The translations under genes were made by a program, and so were the position numbers. From Aureimonas jatrophae (GTDB taxonomy: Bacteria; Pseudomonadota; Alphaproteobacteria; Rhizobiales; Rhizobiaceae), in assembly GCF_900104035.1 (NCBI RefSeq), contig NZ_FNIT01000002.1, positions 248,001-312,000 on the forward strand: a stretch of DNA of 64,000 nt, read 5' to 3'. The notes below the pieces were generated by a model, which was not told where the DNA came from, ran no database searches, and saw only the letters and a program-made list of their open reading frames with translations. This document shows, piece after piece, positions 24,372-36,149 of this stretch (positions are counted from its first letter, which is position 1; every line of letters starts with the position of its first letter).

Positions 24372-25630
24372 GCGCGCACGGCGCTCAAGCCGGCGCGCGG
24401 CCGCTCGCGTTGCAGCAGGGCGTGCGTCGCCGCCTCGATCCGGTCGAGGCCGTCGAGCAGTCCCGGCGGGAAGCTGGCCGAGGGCAGGGGCTGGCGGGCC
24501 AGAGCGCGGATCGCCTCGGCCATGACCCGAGGATCGCGCCGTCCGCCCGGCTCCAGCATGGCGCCGTCCAGCATGGCGACGAGCCCGAGCTCGGCGGCCC
24601 GCTCGGCCCGAATCGTCTGCTCGAGGCGCGGCGTGCGGCGCGGAACGATCAGCGCCCGCTTGTCGAACGACAGGATCTCGCAGAACGTGTTGTAGCCGCC
24701 CATCGCGATCACGCCCTCGGATCGCTGCATCAAATACTCGATCTTGGTGTCGAAGGTGATCGCGTCGACGCGCGGCAGCTGCGCGATGCGCTCGATGAAG
24801 GCCGCGCGGCGCGAGCGCGGGATAAAGGGACCGAACACCAGCAGCGCGCCGAGCGGAATGTCGCTGTCCGCCTCGTAGGCCGAGATCACCCAATCGATCA
24901 GTTCCTCGCCGTCGCCCCCGCCGCCGGTGGTCACCAGCGCAAAGGGCTCGCGCGTCAGGCGCGGGTAGCGTGTGGTCTGAGGCCGAGGCGGCAGCTCGCG
25001 GCGGATGTAGCCGGTGTAGTTGATGCGTTGGGCGACCGCGTCGGACAGGTCGAAGGGCGCGAGCGGCTCGTGGATCTCGCGCAGGCCGTAGATCCAGATC
25101 TCGTCGTAGAAGCGCTCCAGCGCCGTGAGCGCCCCCTTGCGGCGCCATTCCGGCACGATCACCTCGGGCTCGTCCAGGATGTCGCGCAGGCCGAGCACGA
25201 TGCGCGTGCCGGCCGCGCGCAGGTAGGCGAGCGTGTCGAGAAGCTCGTCCCGAAAGCCCGTCGGCTCCTTGTCGACGATCAGGATGTCGGGCTGGAGGCT
25301 GCGCGCCGTGGCCATGATCACGGCCGAGCGCATGGCCACGGTTTCCTCGAGGTCGAGCGCGAGGCTGGAGGTCGAGTAGCTGCCGTCCGGCAGCTTCACG
25401 ACGCCGGGAACGCGCACGAAGTCGATGCCGTCGCCGAACTCGAAGCTGCCGATCATCGGCGAGCCCGAGATGATCACGATCGAGGCCTGCTCCAGGCCAG
25501 GAGCCAGGCGATTGGCGATGGCACGGCAGCGCCGAATGTGGCCGAGCCCGAACGTGTCGTGGCTGTAGATAAGGATTCGCGGTCCGCGCGCGGTCTCGCG
25601 TCGATCTGCCGGAAAGGGCGCATTCAGCAT
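24368..25630 (-). CDS. MurG-like glycosyltransferase of a surface-polysaccharide cluster
   Basis: A 420-residue GT-B fold protein with ILIYSHDTFGLGHIRRCRAI at the N-terminus and ALVTTGGGGDGEELIDW plus VIAMGGYNTFCEILSFDKRA in the donor-binding domain. The GLGHIRRC and GGYNT motifs are shared with the first half of the fusion at 19848-21740, so these two are related and may add the same or similar sugars. The Met at 25630 is chosen; the reading frame stays open for 37 codons upstream but that part looks non-coding. A separate divergent promoter region lies toward the diguanylate cyclase gene. Confidence 0.82.
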   Translation of the reverse strand: MLNAPFPADRRETARGPRILIYSHDTFGLGHIRRCRAIANRLAPGLEQASIVIISGSPMIGSFEFGDGIDFVRVPGVVKLPDGSYSTSSLALDLEETVAMRSAVIMATARSLQPDILIVDKEPTGFRDELLDTLAYLRAAGTRIVLGLRDILDEPEVIVPEWRRKGALTALERFYDEIWIYGLREIHEPLAPFDLSDAVAQRINYTGYIRRELPPRPQTTRYPRLTREPFALVTTGGGGDGEELIDWVISAYEADSDIPLGALLVFGPFIPRSRRAAFIERIAQLPRVDAITFDTKIEYLMQRSEGVIAMGGYNTFCEILSFDKRALIVPRRTPRLEQTIRAERAAELGLVAMLDGAMLEPGGRRDPRVMAEAIRALARQPLPSASFPPGLLDGLDRIEAATHALLQRERPRAGLSAVRA

Positions 25631-25814
25631 CTGCGGATTCTCGAAGCTCGTCCTGCCGTGCCCGACCGTTCGCGCCCATACTACGCCGCTTGGTGCCGGA
25701 CGGGAAATCCGATCTGCGCAAGAATAAGGCCGACCGATCATCGAGCGGGCTTACCTTTGGTCAACCACGCTTTTGAAGGGCTTGGTTACCTCGCTCGTTT
25801 AGCCTTCAGCCGTC

Positions 25815-28181
25815 ATGATTGCCCCGCTCATCTCCCTGGCCGCCGACCATTCCTTTGGTTTCGTCGCGGCCGCGCTCGCCATCTGCCTCGTCGGCGGCTG
25901 GCTTCTGGCCGACATCATGCGCACGGCCGGCGGGACACGCGCACGCTACCAGCGGCTCTGGCTGCCGGGGCTGGCTCTGGTCGCGGGCGTCACGGTCTGG
26001 ACCACGCATTTCATCGCGATGCTGGGCTACCGGCCTGATCTGCTGCTCGGCTTCGACGGGGCGACCACGCTCCTGTCGGCGCTGGCGGCGATCGTGGCGG
26101 TCGGCGTGCCGCTCGCCCTGTCGGTCCGTGTCGAGCGCCCGGCCGCGCGCGCCGGGCTCGGCGCCGTGGCTGGGCTCGGCATCGGGGCGATGCACCAGAC
26201 CGGCATGGCCGCGATCGAGGGGTGCCTGCACGAGACGCCGATCGCCACGGGCCTCGCCGCCGCCACGCTGGGTGCGGCCTGCCTGGCGCTCGCACGCGGC
26301 CGGCCCGCGATCGGGCGCTCACGCTGGCAGACCTGCGCGTTGTTCACGTTGGCGGTGACCGGCGTTCACTTCGTCTCGCTGGCCGGCACGACGCTGACCG
26401 CAACCGGCGATGTGCCGGCGAGCGCGGACCACGGCATCCTTCTCAGCCTCTTCACCGCGATCGGCGCGGCGGTGCTGTTTCTCGGGGCCTTCGTCACGAT
26501 TCTCGCTGCCAAGCGATTCGACGCGCAGGAACGCGCCCATTCGGCGATCCTGTCGACCGCGCTCGAGAACATGTCGAACGGGCTTCTGTACTTCGACGAG
26601 CTCAGCCGCCTGCAGCTCTTCAATCAGCGCTACGCCGAGATCTTCGAGGTCGATGCCGCCATCTTTCGCCTCGGCATGTCGCCGGGCGAGCTGATCGGCG
26701 CGATCGGCGACGCGAAGGGCTGGACGCCCGAGCGGCGAAGGCTTGCCTGCAGCCGGGCCGAAGACTGGATGAGCGGAACCCATCAGACGGTCTTCGACTA
26801 CGTGATGGACACCGGCCGCACCATGGAGATCGAGCTTCGACCGGTGGCGACGGGCGGCGTGGTGATGACCTTCGACGACGTCACGAAGGACAGGGAAGCG
26901 CAGCGGCGCATCGCCGAGCTCGTGTTCCAGGACCCGTTGACCCGGCTTGCCAACCGGCGCGCGTTGCAGCAGCGCATGGAGGAGAACTTCCACCCCAAGC
27001 AGCGCTTCCAGCTCCTCATGGTGGATCTCGATCGGTTCAAGGCCGTCAACGACACCTACGGCCATGGGGCGGGCGACGCGCTTCTGGTGCAGGTCTCGCA
27101 GCGCCTCGTGACGGTTGTCGGCGCGGACGGCTTCGTCGCGCGGCTGGGCGGCGACGAACTGGCGGTTCTCCTGCACGAGGAGCCGGGGCGCGCCGTCGAG
27201 ATCGCGACGCGCATCGTCGAAGCCGTCGCGCGGCCCTTCGTGGTCGATGGGTTCAGCGTCTCGATCGGGTGCAGCATCGGGCTCTGCGGCTCGGCCGACG
27301 CGCGTGACGCGACGGAGCTGATGCAGCGGGCCGACATCGCCCTCTACGAGAGCAAGCGGCGTGGCCGGGGACGCGTGTCCAGCTATCGGACCGGCATGCT
27401 GGAAGCGGTGGCCGAGCAGCAGATGCTCGAGAACGACCTGCGTACCGCCGCCGAGCGCGGCCAGTTCCATCTCGTCTACCAGCCGATCCTGGCGCTCGGC
27501 GAGAACCAGGTGGTCGGTCGCGAGGCCCTGCTGCGCTGGGAGCATCCGCTGCAGGGCGTGATCGAGCCGGCGCGCTTCATCCCGCTGGCCGAGGAAACCG
27601 ACCAGATGATCGAGATCGGGCGCTGGGTCCTCGACGAGGCCTGCCGCCAGGCCGCGTTCTGGGGCGACGGGGCGAGCGTGTGCGTGAACGTCTCGGCGGT
27701 GCAACTGCGCTCGCCGGTCTTCCTCGCCCATCTCACGCAGGCGCTCAACCGCAGCGGACTGCCGGCCTCGCGCCTCGAGATCGACATCACGGAGACGGCG
27801 GTCGTGGAGGATGGGGCCCAGGTCTCCGGCATCCTTCAGGCCATCCGGCGGTTGGGCGTCCGCGTGGCGATGGACGATTTCGGCACCGGCAACTCGTCGC
27901 TCGCGCATCTGCGCGACATTCCGCTCGACCGCATCAAGATCGACCCCGCCTTCGTGTCCACCGCCGACACCGACCGTCACTCGCTGGCGGTGCTGCGCGG
28001 CATGACCCAGATCGCGCGCGACATGCGGATTGAGATCCTGGCGGAAGGCGTCGAGACGCCGGCGCAGCTGGAGCTTGTCCGGATGATCGGATGCGATATG
28101 GCGCAAGGCTTCCTGATCGGCCGACCCGAGCGTTTGGACGCCGGAGTCGGGGCGCTCACCCGCCGCGCGCCGGCGGCGTAA
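25815..28181 (+). CDS. MHYT-PAS-GGDEF-EAL cyclic-di-GMP signalling protein
   Basis: A 788-residue membrane protein. Residues about 1-240 form a seven-helix MHYT sensor with WTTHFIAM (62-69) and AMHQTGMAA, motifs thought to bind a metal and sense a diatomic gas or redox state. A PAS-like segment follows (about 260-365). The GGDEF domain reads GGDEL with FQDPLTRLANRRAL and VDLDRFKAVNDTYGH upstream, so it may still be active. The EAL domain has REALLRW, DDFGTGNSSL, KIDPAF and AEGVET, all the residues for c-di-GMP hydrolysis. It converges with the hybrid kinase, 20 bases between stops. The location next to polysaccharide genes fits control of surface polymer by c-di-GMP, by inference. Confidence 0.92.
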   Translation: MIAPLISLAADHSFGFVAAALAICLVGGWLLADIMRTAGGTRARYQRLWLPGLALVAGVTVWTTHFIAMLGYRPDLLLGFDGATTLLSALAAIVAVGVPLALSVRVERPAARAGLGAVAGLGIGAMHQTGMAAIEGCLHETPIATGLAAATLGAACLALARGRPAIGRSRWQTCALFTLAVTGVHFVSLAGTTLTATGDVPASADHGILLSLFTAIGAAVLFLGAFVTILAAKRFDAQERAHSAILSTALENMSNGLLYFDELSRLQLFNQRYAEIFEVDAAIFRLGMSPGELIGAIGDAKGWTPERRRLACSRAEDWMSGTHQTVFDYVMDTGRTMEIELRPVATGGVVMTFDDVTKDREAQRRIAELVFQDPLTRLANRRALQQRMEENFHPKQRFQLLMVDLDRFKAVNDTYGHGAGDALLVQVSQRLVTVVGADGFVARLGGDELAVLLHEEPGRAVEIATRIVEAVARPFVVDGFSVSIGCSIGLCGSADARDATELMQRADIALYESKRRGRGRVSSYRTGMLEAVAEQQMLENDLRTAAERGQFHLVYQPILALGENQVVGREALLRWEHPLQGVIEPARFIPLAEETDQMIEIGRWVLDEACRQAAFWGDGASVCVNVSAVQLRSPVFLAHLTQALNRSGLPASRLEIDITETAVVEDGAQVSGILQAIRRLGVRVAMDDFGTGNSSLAHLRDIPLDRIKIDPAFVSTADTDRHSLAVLRGMTQIARDMRIEILAEGVETPAQLELVRMIGCDMAQGFLIGRPERLDAGVGALTRRAPAA

Positions 28182-28201
28182 AATCGGCTGCGCGACCCCG
28201 C

Positions 28202-30190
<1,989 letters not shown>

Positions 30191-30283
30191 GATGGGCATC
30201 TCCGGAAGGCGGACGAGCCGCCGACGGCGCCCGAACCGGTTCAAGGTTGGGCTCTTGCCCCCGCGATCAAGGGCGTGTGAGCG

Positions 30284-31630
30284 TCACGCCTCGAAGGAGC
30301 GGCGGTCGATGCCGTGGCGCTGGAGCTTGTCGTAGAAGGTCTTGCGCGGCAGGCCGAGTGCCTCCAGCGAGGCGCGCACCTCGCCCCGGTGCCGGCGCAG
30401 CGTCTCGCGGATCGCCTCGCCCTCGAAGCGCTCCACCCGCTCCGCGAGCGAGCCGCCGACGTCCAGAGCGGGCTCCGCGCTCTCGGCTTCCTCGTCGAGG
30501 CCGAGGGCGACGCGCTCGGCATAATGCGAGAGTTCGCGCACGTTGCCGGGCCAGTCGTGCTCGGCGAGCGTTCGCCGCACGCTCGCGCCGACCTCGGGCA
30601 CGGGACGCGCGAAGCGCCGCGCGGCGCGGGCGAGGAAGTGGTGGAAGAGGAGAGGGATGTCGGCGCGCCGCTCGCGCAAGGGCGGGATGCGCAGCGTCAC
30701 GACGTTGAGCCGGTAGTAGAGGTCCTCGCGAAAGGCGCCGCGCTGCGCGGGATCGCCGAGGTCGACCTTGGCGGCGGCCACCACGCGAAGGTCCAGCTCG
30801 CGCCGCTCGTTGGTGCCGAGCGGCTCGACGCTGCGCGTTTCCAGAACCCGGAGCAGGCGAACCTGAAGGGCCGGCGGCATGGATTCGATCTCGTCGAGAA
30901 ACAGCGTGCCCCCGCTCGCATGCTCGATGCGCCCGACGCGCCGCTTGGCCGCGCCCGTGAAGGCGCCCGCCTCGTAGCCGAAGAGCTCGCTCTCGATCAC
31001 ACTTTCGGGCAGCGCGCCGCAGTTCAACGCCACGAACGGGTGCGACCCCCGCCGGCTCCAGGCATGCAGCAGCGAGGCGACGACCTCCTTGCCCGATCCC
31101 GTCTCGCCCTCCACCAGGACATCGACCTGCGTGTCGGCGATCTGGCGCAGCGTCCGGCGCAGGCGCTGGATCACCGGCGTCTCTCCGATCAGGGGCAGGT
31201 CCTCGTCCACTGCCGCGGCGGCTTCGCGCAGCCGGCGGTTCTCGAGAACGAGGCCGCGCTTCTCGGCCGCGCGGCGCACGCTCTCCACCAGCCGGTCGGC
31301 GGCGAACGGCTTGGCGATGAAGTCGTAGGCCCCTTCCTTCAGCGCGCCCACGGCCAGCTCGACGTCGCCATGGCCCGTGACGAGGATCACCGGCAGGTCG
31401 GGGTCGAGCGCGTGAAGGCGACGGAACAGCGCCATGCCATCGGTGCCGGGCATGCGGATGTCGGTGACGACCACGGTCGGCTCGGACTCCGCGACCCGCT
31501 CCAGCGCCTCGGCGGCGGATGCGGCGCCCATCGCCACCAACCCGGCCAACGCGAGCGTCTGAAGCGTGGCCGCGCGCAAGTGCGCCTCGTCGTCCACGAA
31601 CAGGACCCGGGTTTCCATCGCATCGCTCAT
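30284..31630 (-). CDS. dctD: C4-dicarboxylate sigma-54 response regulator DctD
   Basis: A 448-residue NtrC-family activator. The receiver domain (about 5-120) has [15 protein letters not shown] with the phospho-acceptor aspartate, and the lysine in IAKPF. The sigma-54 AAA+ domain (about 145-375) has Walker A GETGSGKE, the sigma-54 contact loop [13 protein letters not shown] and [11 protein letters not shown] Fis-type helix-turn-helix ends the protein ([20 protein letters not shown]). It is coupled to the kinase gene by an ATGA overlap. It should bind upstream of the divergent dctA gene and activate the sigma-54 promoter there when C4-dicarboxylates are sensed. Confidence 0.93.
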   Translation of the reverse strand: MSDAMETRVLFVDDEAHLRAATLQTLALAGLVAMGAASAAEALERVAESEPTVVVTDIRMPGTDGMALFRRLHALDPDLPVILVTGHGDVELAVGALKEGAYDFIAKPFAADRLVESVRRAAEKRGLVLENRRLREAAAAVDEDLPLIGETPVIQRLRRTLRQIADTQVDVLVEGETGSGKEVVASLLHAWSRRGSHPFVALNCGALPESVIESELFGYEAGAFTGAAKRRVGRIEHASGGTLFLDEIESMPPALQVRLLRVLETRSVEPLGTNERRELDLRVVAAAKVDLGDPAQRGAFREDLYYRLNVVTLRIPPLRERRADIPLLFHHFLARAARRFARPVPEVGASVRRTLAEHDWPGNVRELSHYAERVALGLDEEAESAEPALDVGGSLAERVERFEGEAIRETLRRHRGEVRASLEALGLPRKTFYDKLQRHGIDRRSFEA

Positions 31631-33474
31631 GGGCGTCCGGCCTCCGGCAGCTCGATCAGGAACGCGGCACCGCCGCCGGGCGCAGGACCGGCCGACAATT
31701 GGCCGCCGAACTCGGACACGATGTCCTGCGAGATCACGAGACCGAGGCCGAGACCGTCTGGCTTTGTGGTGGAGAAGGGGGTGAAGAGGCGGTCCATCTG
31801 CTCCGGCGACAGGCCCGGTCCGTTGTCGCTCACGCCAAGGCGCACCCGGCCGTCGCCCCGCCCGAGCGTGATCGCGATGCGCGGCGCGGGATGCCCGCGC
31901 AGGGCGTCCATCGCGTTGCGCAGGAGATTGACCAGAACCTGCTCGAGCCGCAGCCGGTCCGCCTCCACCGCGAACGACCCTGTCGCATCCGGAGGCACGA
32001 CCTCGATGCGCTGCTCGGCGAGGCGCGTCGAGAGCATCAGCATCGCACCGTCCACCGCCTCGCGCAGTTCGACCCGCGACCGGCCGCCAGCCGGCCGGCG
32101 GGCGATCGAGCGCAGCGTGTCGGTGATCGAGCCGACGCGCTCGGTCAGGCCGACGATGTGGCCGAGGTTCTCGCGCGCGGTCTCGCTCTGCGCGCGCTCC
32201 AGGAAGCGCCGGGCATTCTCGGCATAGGCGCGGATCGCGGCAAGCGGCTGGTTGATCTCGTGCGCGACGCCCGCCGTGATCTGGCCGAGCGTCGCCAGAC
32301 GGTTGGCTTGGGCGAGGTCGTCGCGCAGGCGAATGATGCGGTCCTGTGCCTCGGCGCGCTCGCGCATCTCGCGCTCCAGCTGGCCGTTGGCGCGGGTGAG
32401 CTCGGCGGTGCGTGCGGCGACCGCCGCTTCCAGCGCCTGCGCGGTGCGGGCGAGCGCGTCGCGCTTTTCCTGTTCGCGCCGCCGTCTCCGGGCCAGAAGA
32501 AAGGCGGCAAGCGCCAGCAGAAGCAGCGTCAGCGCCGTGACGAGCCGCGCCGGAATGCCGGCCGCACGGCGCGCGCCGTCGAGCGGCGACAGGATGTGCA
32601 GCCGCCAGCTCTCGGGTCCCCGATCGAGCGGGGCGACGGTCTCGGCGAAGCGGCCCGCTTCGGCGACGGCGCGCAGGCGCCATGTCCCGTCCGCGAGGCG
32701 CTCGGCGCCGGGCAGGGGAGACAGGTCGGCATCGGGGAACTGGAGATCGTCGCGCGCGGCGTCCGCCTCCGGTGCCGAAAGCGGCGCGACGGTGTGAAAG
32801 CGCCAGGCCGGAACGCTCGTGGCCAGAACCACGCCGCGCGCGTCCGTGACGAAGGTCGGCCGAGTGGTGCGCCCCCAGGCGGCCTCGACGTTGTCGAGCT
32901 CGACCTTGGCGACCACGACGCCGAGCGGCGTGTCGCCCTCGTCGACCCGCTGCGAGAGATAAACGCCGGGGCGCCCGCTCACCGTGCCGAGCGCGTACTG
33001 CTGGGCCGAGCCGTTTGCGATCGCCTGCGCGTAGTAGCGGCGGAAGCGGTAGTCCGAGCCGACGAAACTGTCGGGCTCGCGGTAGTTGCTCGCGGCCACC
33101 GCTCGGCCGTCCCGGTTCAGGAGATAGATGACTTGCGCCTGCGTCTGCTCGGCCAGAAGGCGGAGCTTCTCGTTCACGGCCGAGAGGTTGCCGGCGAGCG
33201 GCAGGCGCAGGCTGGCACGAATGCTGCCTTCCTGCGCGAGCACCACCGGCACGGTGCGCTGGCGATCGATCTCGGCCAGCAGCGCGGCCGACGCCAGCGG
33301 CCAGGCGGCGCGCCCTTCCTCGACCACCGCCGCGACCGCGCGACGCTCCGCCAAGCGCCCCGCGCCCTCTGTCAAAAGGGCCCCGACGGCAACCAGCATC
33401 ACGGACGCGACGATCCGGCGAGCCGGAAGCGCTCGCAGGCGAGCGGTTGCGAGCGCGATGGGAGGAGATATCAT
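31627..33474 (-). CDS. dctB: C4-dicarboxylate sensor histidine kinase DctB
   Basis: A 615-residue membrane kinase. The first membrane helix is near residues 20-38 and the second near 308-328 ([17 protein letters not shown]). Between them lies a double-Cache periplasmic sensor with [20 protein letters not shown], the dicarboxylate-sensing type. A coiled coil follows, then the HisKA box [20 protein letters not shown] and an ATPase with [15 protein letters not shown] and LGLGLVIS. These features match DctB. It phosphorylates DctD. The gene is transcribed away from dctA and its 5' end lies next to the proposed DctD-binding site, so autoregulation is possible. Confidence 0.93.
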   Translation of the reverse strand: MISPPIALATARLRALPARRIVASVMLVAVGALLTEGAGRLAERRAVAAVVEEGRAAWPLASAALLAEIDRQRTVPVVLAQEGSIRASLRLPLAGNLSAVNEKLRLLAEQTQAQVIYLLNRDGRAVAASNYREPDSFVGSDYRFRRYYAQAIANGSAQQYALGTVSGRPGVYLSQRVDEGDTPLGVVVAKVELDNVEAAWGRTTRPTFVTDARGVVLATSVPAWRFHTVAPLSAPEADAARDDLQFPDADLSPLPGAERLADGTWRLRAVAEAGRFAETVAPLDRGPESWRLHILSPLDGARRAAGIPARLVTALTLLLLALAAFLLARRRRREQEKRDALARTAQALEAAVAARTAELTRANGQLEREMRERAEAQDRIIRLRDDLAQANRLATLGQITAGVAHEINQPLAAIRAYAENARRFLERAQSETARENLGHIVGLTERVGSITDTLRSIARRPAGGRSRVELREAVDGAMLMLSTRLAEQRIEVVPPDATGSFAVEADRLRLEQVLVNLLRNAMDALRGHPAPRIAITLGRGDGRVRLGVSDNGPGLSPEQMDRLFTPFSTTKPDGLGLGLVISQDIVSEFGGQLSAGPAPGGGAAFLIELPEAGRP

Positions 33475-33475
33475 C

Positions 33476-33493
33476 TGTGTGGATTATCGCACA
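33476..33493. promoter_or_regulatory. Candidate DctD-binding upstream activating site
   Basis: The sequence TGTGTGGATTATCGCACA is an imperfect inverted repeat, matching 13 of 18 positions of the rhizobial DctD-site consensus as I recall it. It lies about 110 bases upstream of the sigma-54 promoter of dctA and directly before the dctB start codon, the expected distance for a looping activator. Confidence 0.6.
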
Positions 33494-33599
33494 ACGGTCC
33501 GAACTGTCGAGCGGCTGGCCACACAAGCGGGCGCGTCTGTCTGTCTCCGCTCCGTTGGGAGTCCCGGCAATTCGGCATATCTACCCTGCGGGAACCAAC

Positions 33600-33615
33600 T
33601 GGCACGCCGTTTGCA
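33600..33615 (+). promoter_or_regulatory. Sigma-54 promoter of dctA
   Basis: TGGCACGCCGTTTGCA matches the -24/-12 consensus TGGCAC-N5-TTGCA exactly, with GG and GC 12 bases apart. It lies about 85 bases upstream of the dctA start codon on the same strand and next to a DctB/DctD pair, so it is almost certainly the dicarboxylate-inducible promoter. Confidence 0.93.
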
Positions 33616-33700
33616 ACACGGTCCATCAGAGCCCGCGTCCGCCTCGCCGGACGGCTCGTGCCGGCATGCCGGCTCCAAGAACCGCAAAGGGAGGAAGACC

Positions 33701-35047
33701 ATGGCCGCCAGCATGCCCATCCACGCCACCGCCGAGCCGCCGCGGCGCAAGCCGCTCTACGCGCAGCTCTACGTTCAGGTGCTCGTCGCCATCGCCATCG
33801 GCATCGCGCTCGGCCACTTCTACCCGTCCTACGGCGAGGCGATGAAGCCGCTCGGCGACGCCTTCATCAAGCTCGTGAAGATGATCATCGCCCCGGTGAT
33901 CTTCCTGACCATCGTCACCGGCATCGCCGGCATGAGCGACCTCAAGAAGGTCGGCCGCGTCGCCGGCAAGGCGATGGCCTACTTCCTGACCTTCTCGACG
34001 CTGGCGCTGATCGTCGGCCTCGTGGTCGCCAACGTCGTGCATCCCGGCGCCGGCCTCAACATCGACCCCGCCTCGCTGGACGGCAAGGCGGTGGCCGACT
34101 ACGCCACCAAGGCCCACGACCAGACGCTGGTCGGCTTCCTCCAGAACATCATCCCGACCACGATCGTGGGCGCCTTCGCGTCCGGCGACATCCTGCAGGT
34201 CCTGTTCTTCTCGGTCCTGTTCGGCATCGCGCTCGGCATGGTCGGCGAGCGCGGCCAGCCGGTGCAGGACTTCCTGCAGGCGGTGGCGGCCCCGATGTTC
34301 CGTCTCGTCGCCATCCTGATGAAGGCCGCCCCGGTCGGCGCCTTCGGCGCCATGGCCTTCACGATCGGCAAGTACGGCGTCGGCTCGATCGCCAACCTCG
34401 CCATGCTGGTAGGCACCTTCTACCTGACCTCGCTGCTCTTCGTGATCGTGGTGCTCGGCGCGGTCTGCCGCTACAACGGCTTCTCGATCTTCGCGCTCCT
34501 GCGCTACATCAAGGAGGAACTCCTCCTGGTGCTCGGCACCTCGTCCTCGGAGGCGGCGCTGCCGACGCTGATGGAGAAGATGGAGCGCGCCGGCGCCAAG
34601 AAGTCGGTGGTCGGCCTCGTGATCCCGACCGGCTACTCGTTCAACCTCGACGGCACCAACATCTACATGACGCTGGCCGCGCTGTTCATCGCGCAGGCCA
34701 CCAACACCGAGCTCACCTGGGGCCAGCAGATCCTGCTTCTCCTCGTCGCCATGCTCTCGTCCAAGGGCGCGGCCGGCATCACGGGCGCGGGCTTCATCAC
34801 GCTGGCGGCCACGCTCTCGGTGGTGCCGACCGTGCCCGTCGCCGGCATGGCGCTGATTCTAGGCGTCGACCGCTTCATGTCGGAGTGCCGCGCGCTCACC
34901 AACCTCGTCGGCAACGCGGTGGCGACGCTGGTCGTGGCGCGCTGGGAGGGCGAACTCGACGAGGCGCAGCTTCACGCCGCGCTCGCCGGCCACGGCCCGG
35001 CCCCCGAGTACGACGCGCACGCGCCGGTCCCGGTGCCCGCCGAGTAA
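33701..35047 (+). CDS. dctA: C4-dicarboxylate/H+ symporter DctA
   Basis: A 448-residue inner-membrane carrier of the glutamate/dicarboxylate symporter family. Recognisable segments are [20 protein letters not shown], the serine-rich re-entrant loop [11 protein letters not shown], the [14 protein letters not shown] motif and [19 protein letters not shown]. It imports succinate, fumarate and malate. The start is supported by AGGGAGG 7 bases upstream. Expression is expected to need sigma-54 and DctD, given the promoter and activator site in the same gap, and the gene ends at a strong terminator. Confidence 0.96.
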   Translation: MAASMPIHATAEPPRRKPLYAQLYVQVLVAIAIGIALGHFYPSYGEAMKPLGDAFIKLVKMIIAPVIFLTIVTGIAGMSDLKKVGRVAGKAMAYFLTFSTLALIVGLVVANVVHPGAGLNIDPASLDGKAVADYATKAHDQTLVGFLQNIIPTTIVGAFASGDILQVLFFSVLFGIALGMVGERGQPVQDFLQAVAAPMFRLVAILMKAAPVGAFGAMAFTIGKYGVGSIANLAMLVGTFYLTSLLFVIVVLGAVCRYNGFSIFALLRYIKEELLLVLGTSSSEAALPTLMEKMERAGAKKSVVGLVIPTGYSFNLDGTNIYMTLAALFIAQATNTELTWGQQILLLLVAMLSSKGAAGITGAGFITLAATLSVVPTVPVAGMALILGVDRFMSECRALTNLVGNAVATLVVARWEGELDEAQLHAALAGHGPAPEYDAHAPVPVPAE

Positions 35048-35071
35048 CGCGTCTCCCGATCGAGCATGAAG

Positions 35072-35098
35072 AGGCCGGGCCCCAGCGCCCGGCCTTTT
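35072..35098 (+). terminator. Rho-independent terminator downstream of dctA
   Basis: An 8-bp GC-rich stem (AGGCCGGG / CCCGGCCT) with an 8-base loop is followed by four T. It lies 25 bases after the dctA stop and just before the end of the convergent LysR gene, so it probably serves dctA. Confidence 0.85.
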
Positions 35099-35107
35099 CG
35101 CGTCCGC

Positions 35108-36010
35108 TCAAGGCGCCGCCGGCTGCGGCTCCTCGCCCTCGATCAGGGCGCGGCGCTCGCTCATGGCGGTCGCCAGATCGTCGAGCAGGGCGCGCACGCG
35201 CGGCGCACGGCGCAGGTCCGCATGGGTCAGAAGCCAGAGGTCGGTCGCGAACTCCGGCTCGGGCGCGCCGAGGCGTCTGAGGCCCGGACGCACGTCGGCG
35301 ACGAAGCAGGGGAGGTGGCCGACGCCGAGGCCCGCCTCCACCGCCGCCGCCAGCGCCAGCACCGAATCGACGCGGTACGCGAGCCGCGCTTCCGGCACCC
35401 TCTCCACCGCCCGGCGCACCACCTTCAGCGCTCCCATCGTCTCGCCGAGCGCCACCCAGTCGCCCCCCGTGTCGCCGCTCCCGTCCCGCGCGCCGTAGAG
35501 CGCCCAGGCGATGCGCGCCACCTTGCGGCCCACCAGCGTGTCGGGCGGCCGGTCCGTGGCGCGCACCGCGACATCGGCGTCGCGCCGCGACAGGTTCAGC
35601 GCCTGGTTGGCGATCAGGACGTCGAGGCGGATGCGCGGATGGCGCCGGCGGAAACCCGCAAAGGCGGGCGTCAGGAGGTGAAGCAGCAGCGAGTCGTTGG
35701 TGGTGAGGCGGATCTCGCCCTCCAACGCCGGCTCGGCGCCCGCCATGCGAAGCGAGGCGGCGTCGATCTCCTGGCCGAGCCGAAGCGCCAGCGCGGTGAG
35801 TTCGGCCCCCGCCAGCGTCGGCACGAGGCGCTGCCGGTCGCGCTCGAACAGGGCGAGCCCGGCGGCCGCCTCCGCCTGCCGCAACCGGCGGAACACCGTG
35901 GAATGGTCGAGCCGCAGGGCACGGGCCGCGCCCGGAAGCGTGCCCTCCGTCGCGACCGCCCGGATCAGGCGCAGGTCGTCCCAGGAGAGGGCATCGATCG
36001 GACTGGCCAT
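35108..36010 (-). CDS. LysR-family regulator, divergent from quinone-detoxification-like genes
   Basis: A 300-residue regulator. The N-terminal helix-turn-helix spans about residues 8-65 (GTLPGAARALRLDHSTVFRRLRQAEAAAGL). The effector domain follows, with LTTNDSLLLHLLTPAFAGF and AAVEAGLGVGHLPCFVAD. The ATG at 36010 has GGTGGA 7 bases upstream; ATG 36043 would add 11 residues. It is divergent from the ring-cleaving dioxygenase-like gene across 139 bases that hold two inverted repeats, so it most likely controls that gene and itself. The effector is unknown; a quinone or aromatic is a reasonable guess from the targets. Confidence 0.9.
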   Translation of the reverse strand: MASPIDALSWDDLRLIRAVATEGTLPGAARALRLDHSTVFRRLRQAEAAAGLALFERDRQRLVPTLAGAELTALALRLGQEIDAASLRMAGAEPALEGEIRLTTNDSLLLHLLTPAFAGFRRRHPRIRLDVLIANQALNLSRRDADVAVRATDRPPDTLVGRKVARIAWALYGARDGSGDTGGDWVALGETMGALKVVRRAVERVPEARLAYRVDSVLALAAAVEAGLGVGHLPCFVADVRPGLRRLGAPEPEFATDLWLLTHADLRRAPRVRALLDDLATAMSERRALIEGEEPQPAAP

Positions 36011-36021
36011 GACACGTTCCA

Positions 36022-36062
36022 CCGCGTTGAACGCGGCAATCATGCCATTGCGAAAACGCAAT
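36022..36062. promoter_or_regulatory. Two inverted repeats, candidate LysR operator
   Basis: CCGCGTTGAACGCGG (36022-36036) is a 6-bp inverted repeat with 3-base spacer, and ATTGCGAAAACGCAAT (36047-36062) is a 6-bp repeat with 4-base spacer. Both lie in the divergent gap just upstream of the LysR start codon, where autoregulatory LysR sites normally sit. Confidence 0.5.
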
Positions 36063-36149
36063 CGCCACCCGCATTCAAATAGCCGGTCATTGCGCATAGC
36101 TTTCGGGTCAGGCGATGCCGATGCGGCTCGCACCACACGGAGAAGCGTC

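Noticed and set aside
30260-30295. Terminator between dctD and the hybrid kinase
   Set aside because: GGCGTG/CACGCC could pair, but the stem overlaps the dctD stop codon, is only 6 bp and has no T-run.
33504-33530. Second DctD site in the dctB-dctA gap
   Set aside because: TGTCGAGCGGCTGGCCACA shows only weak symmetry and matches the consensus poorly.
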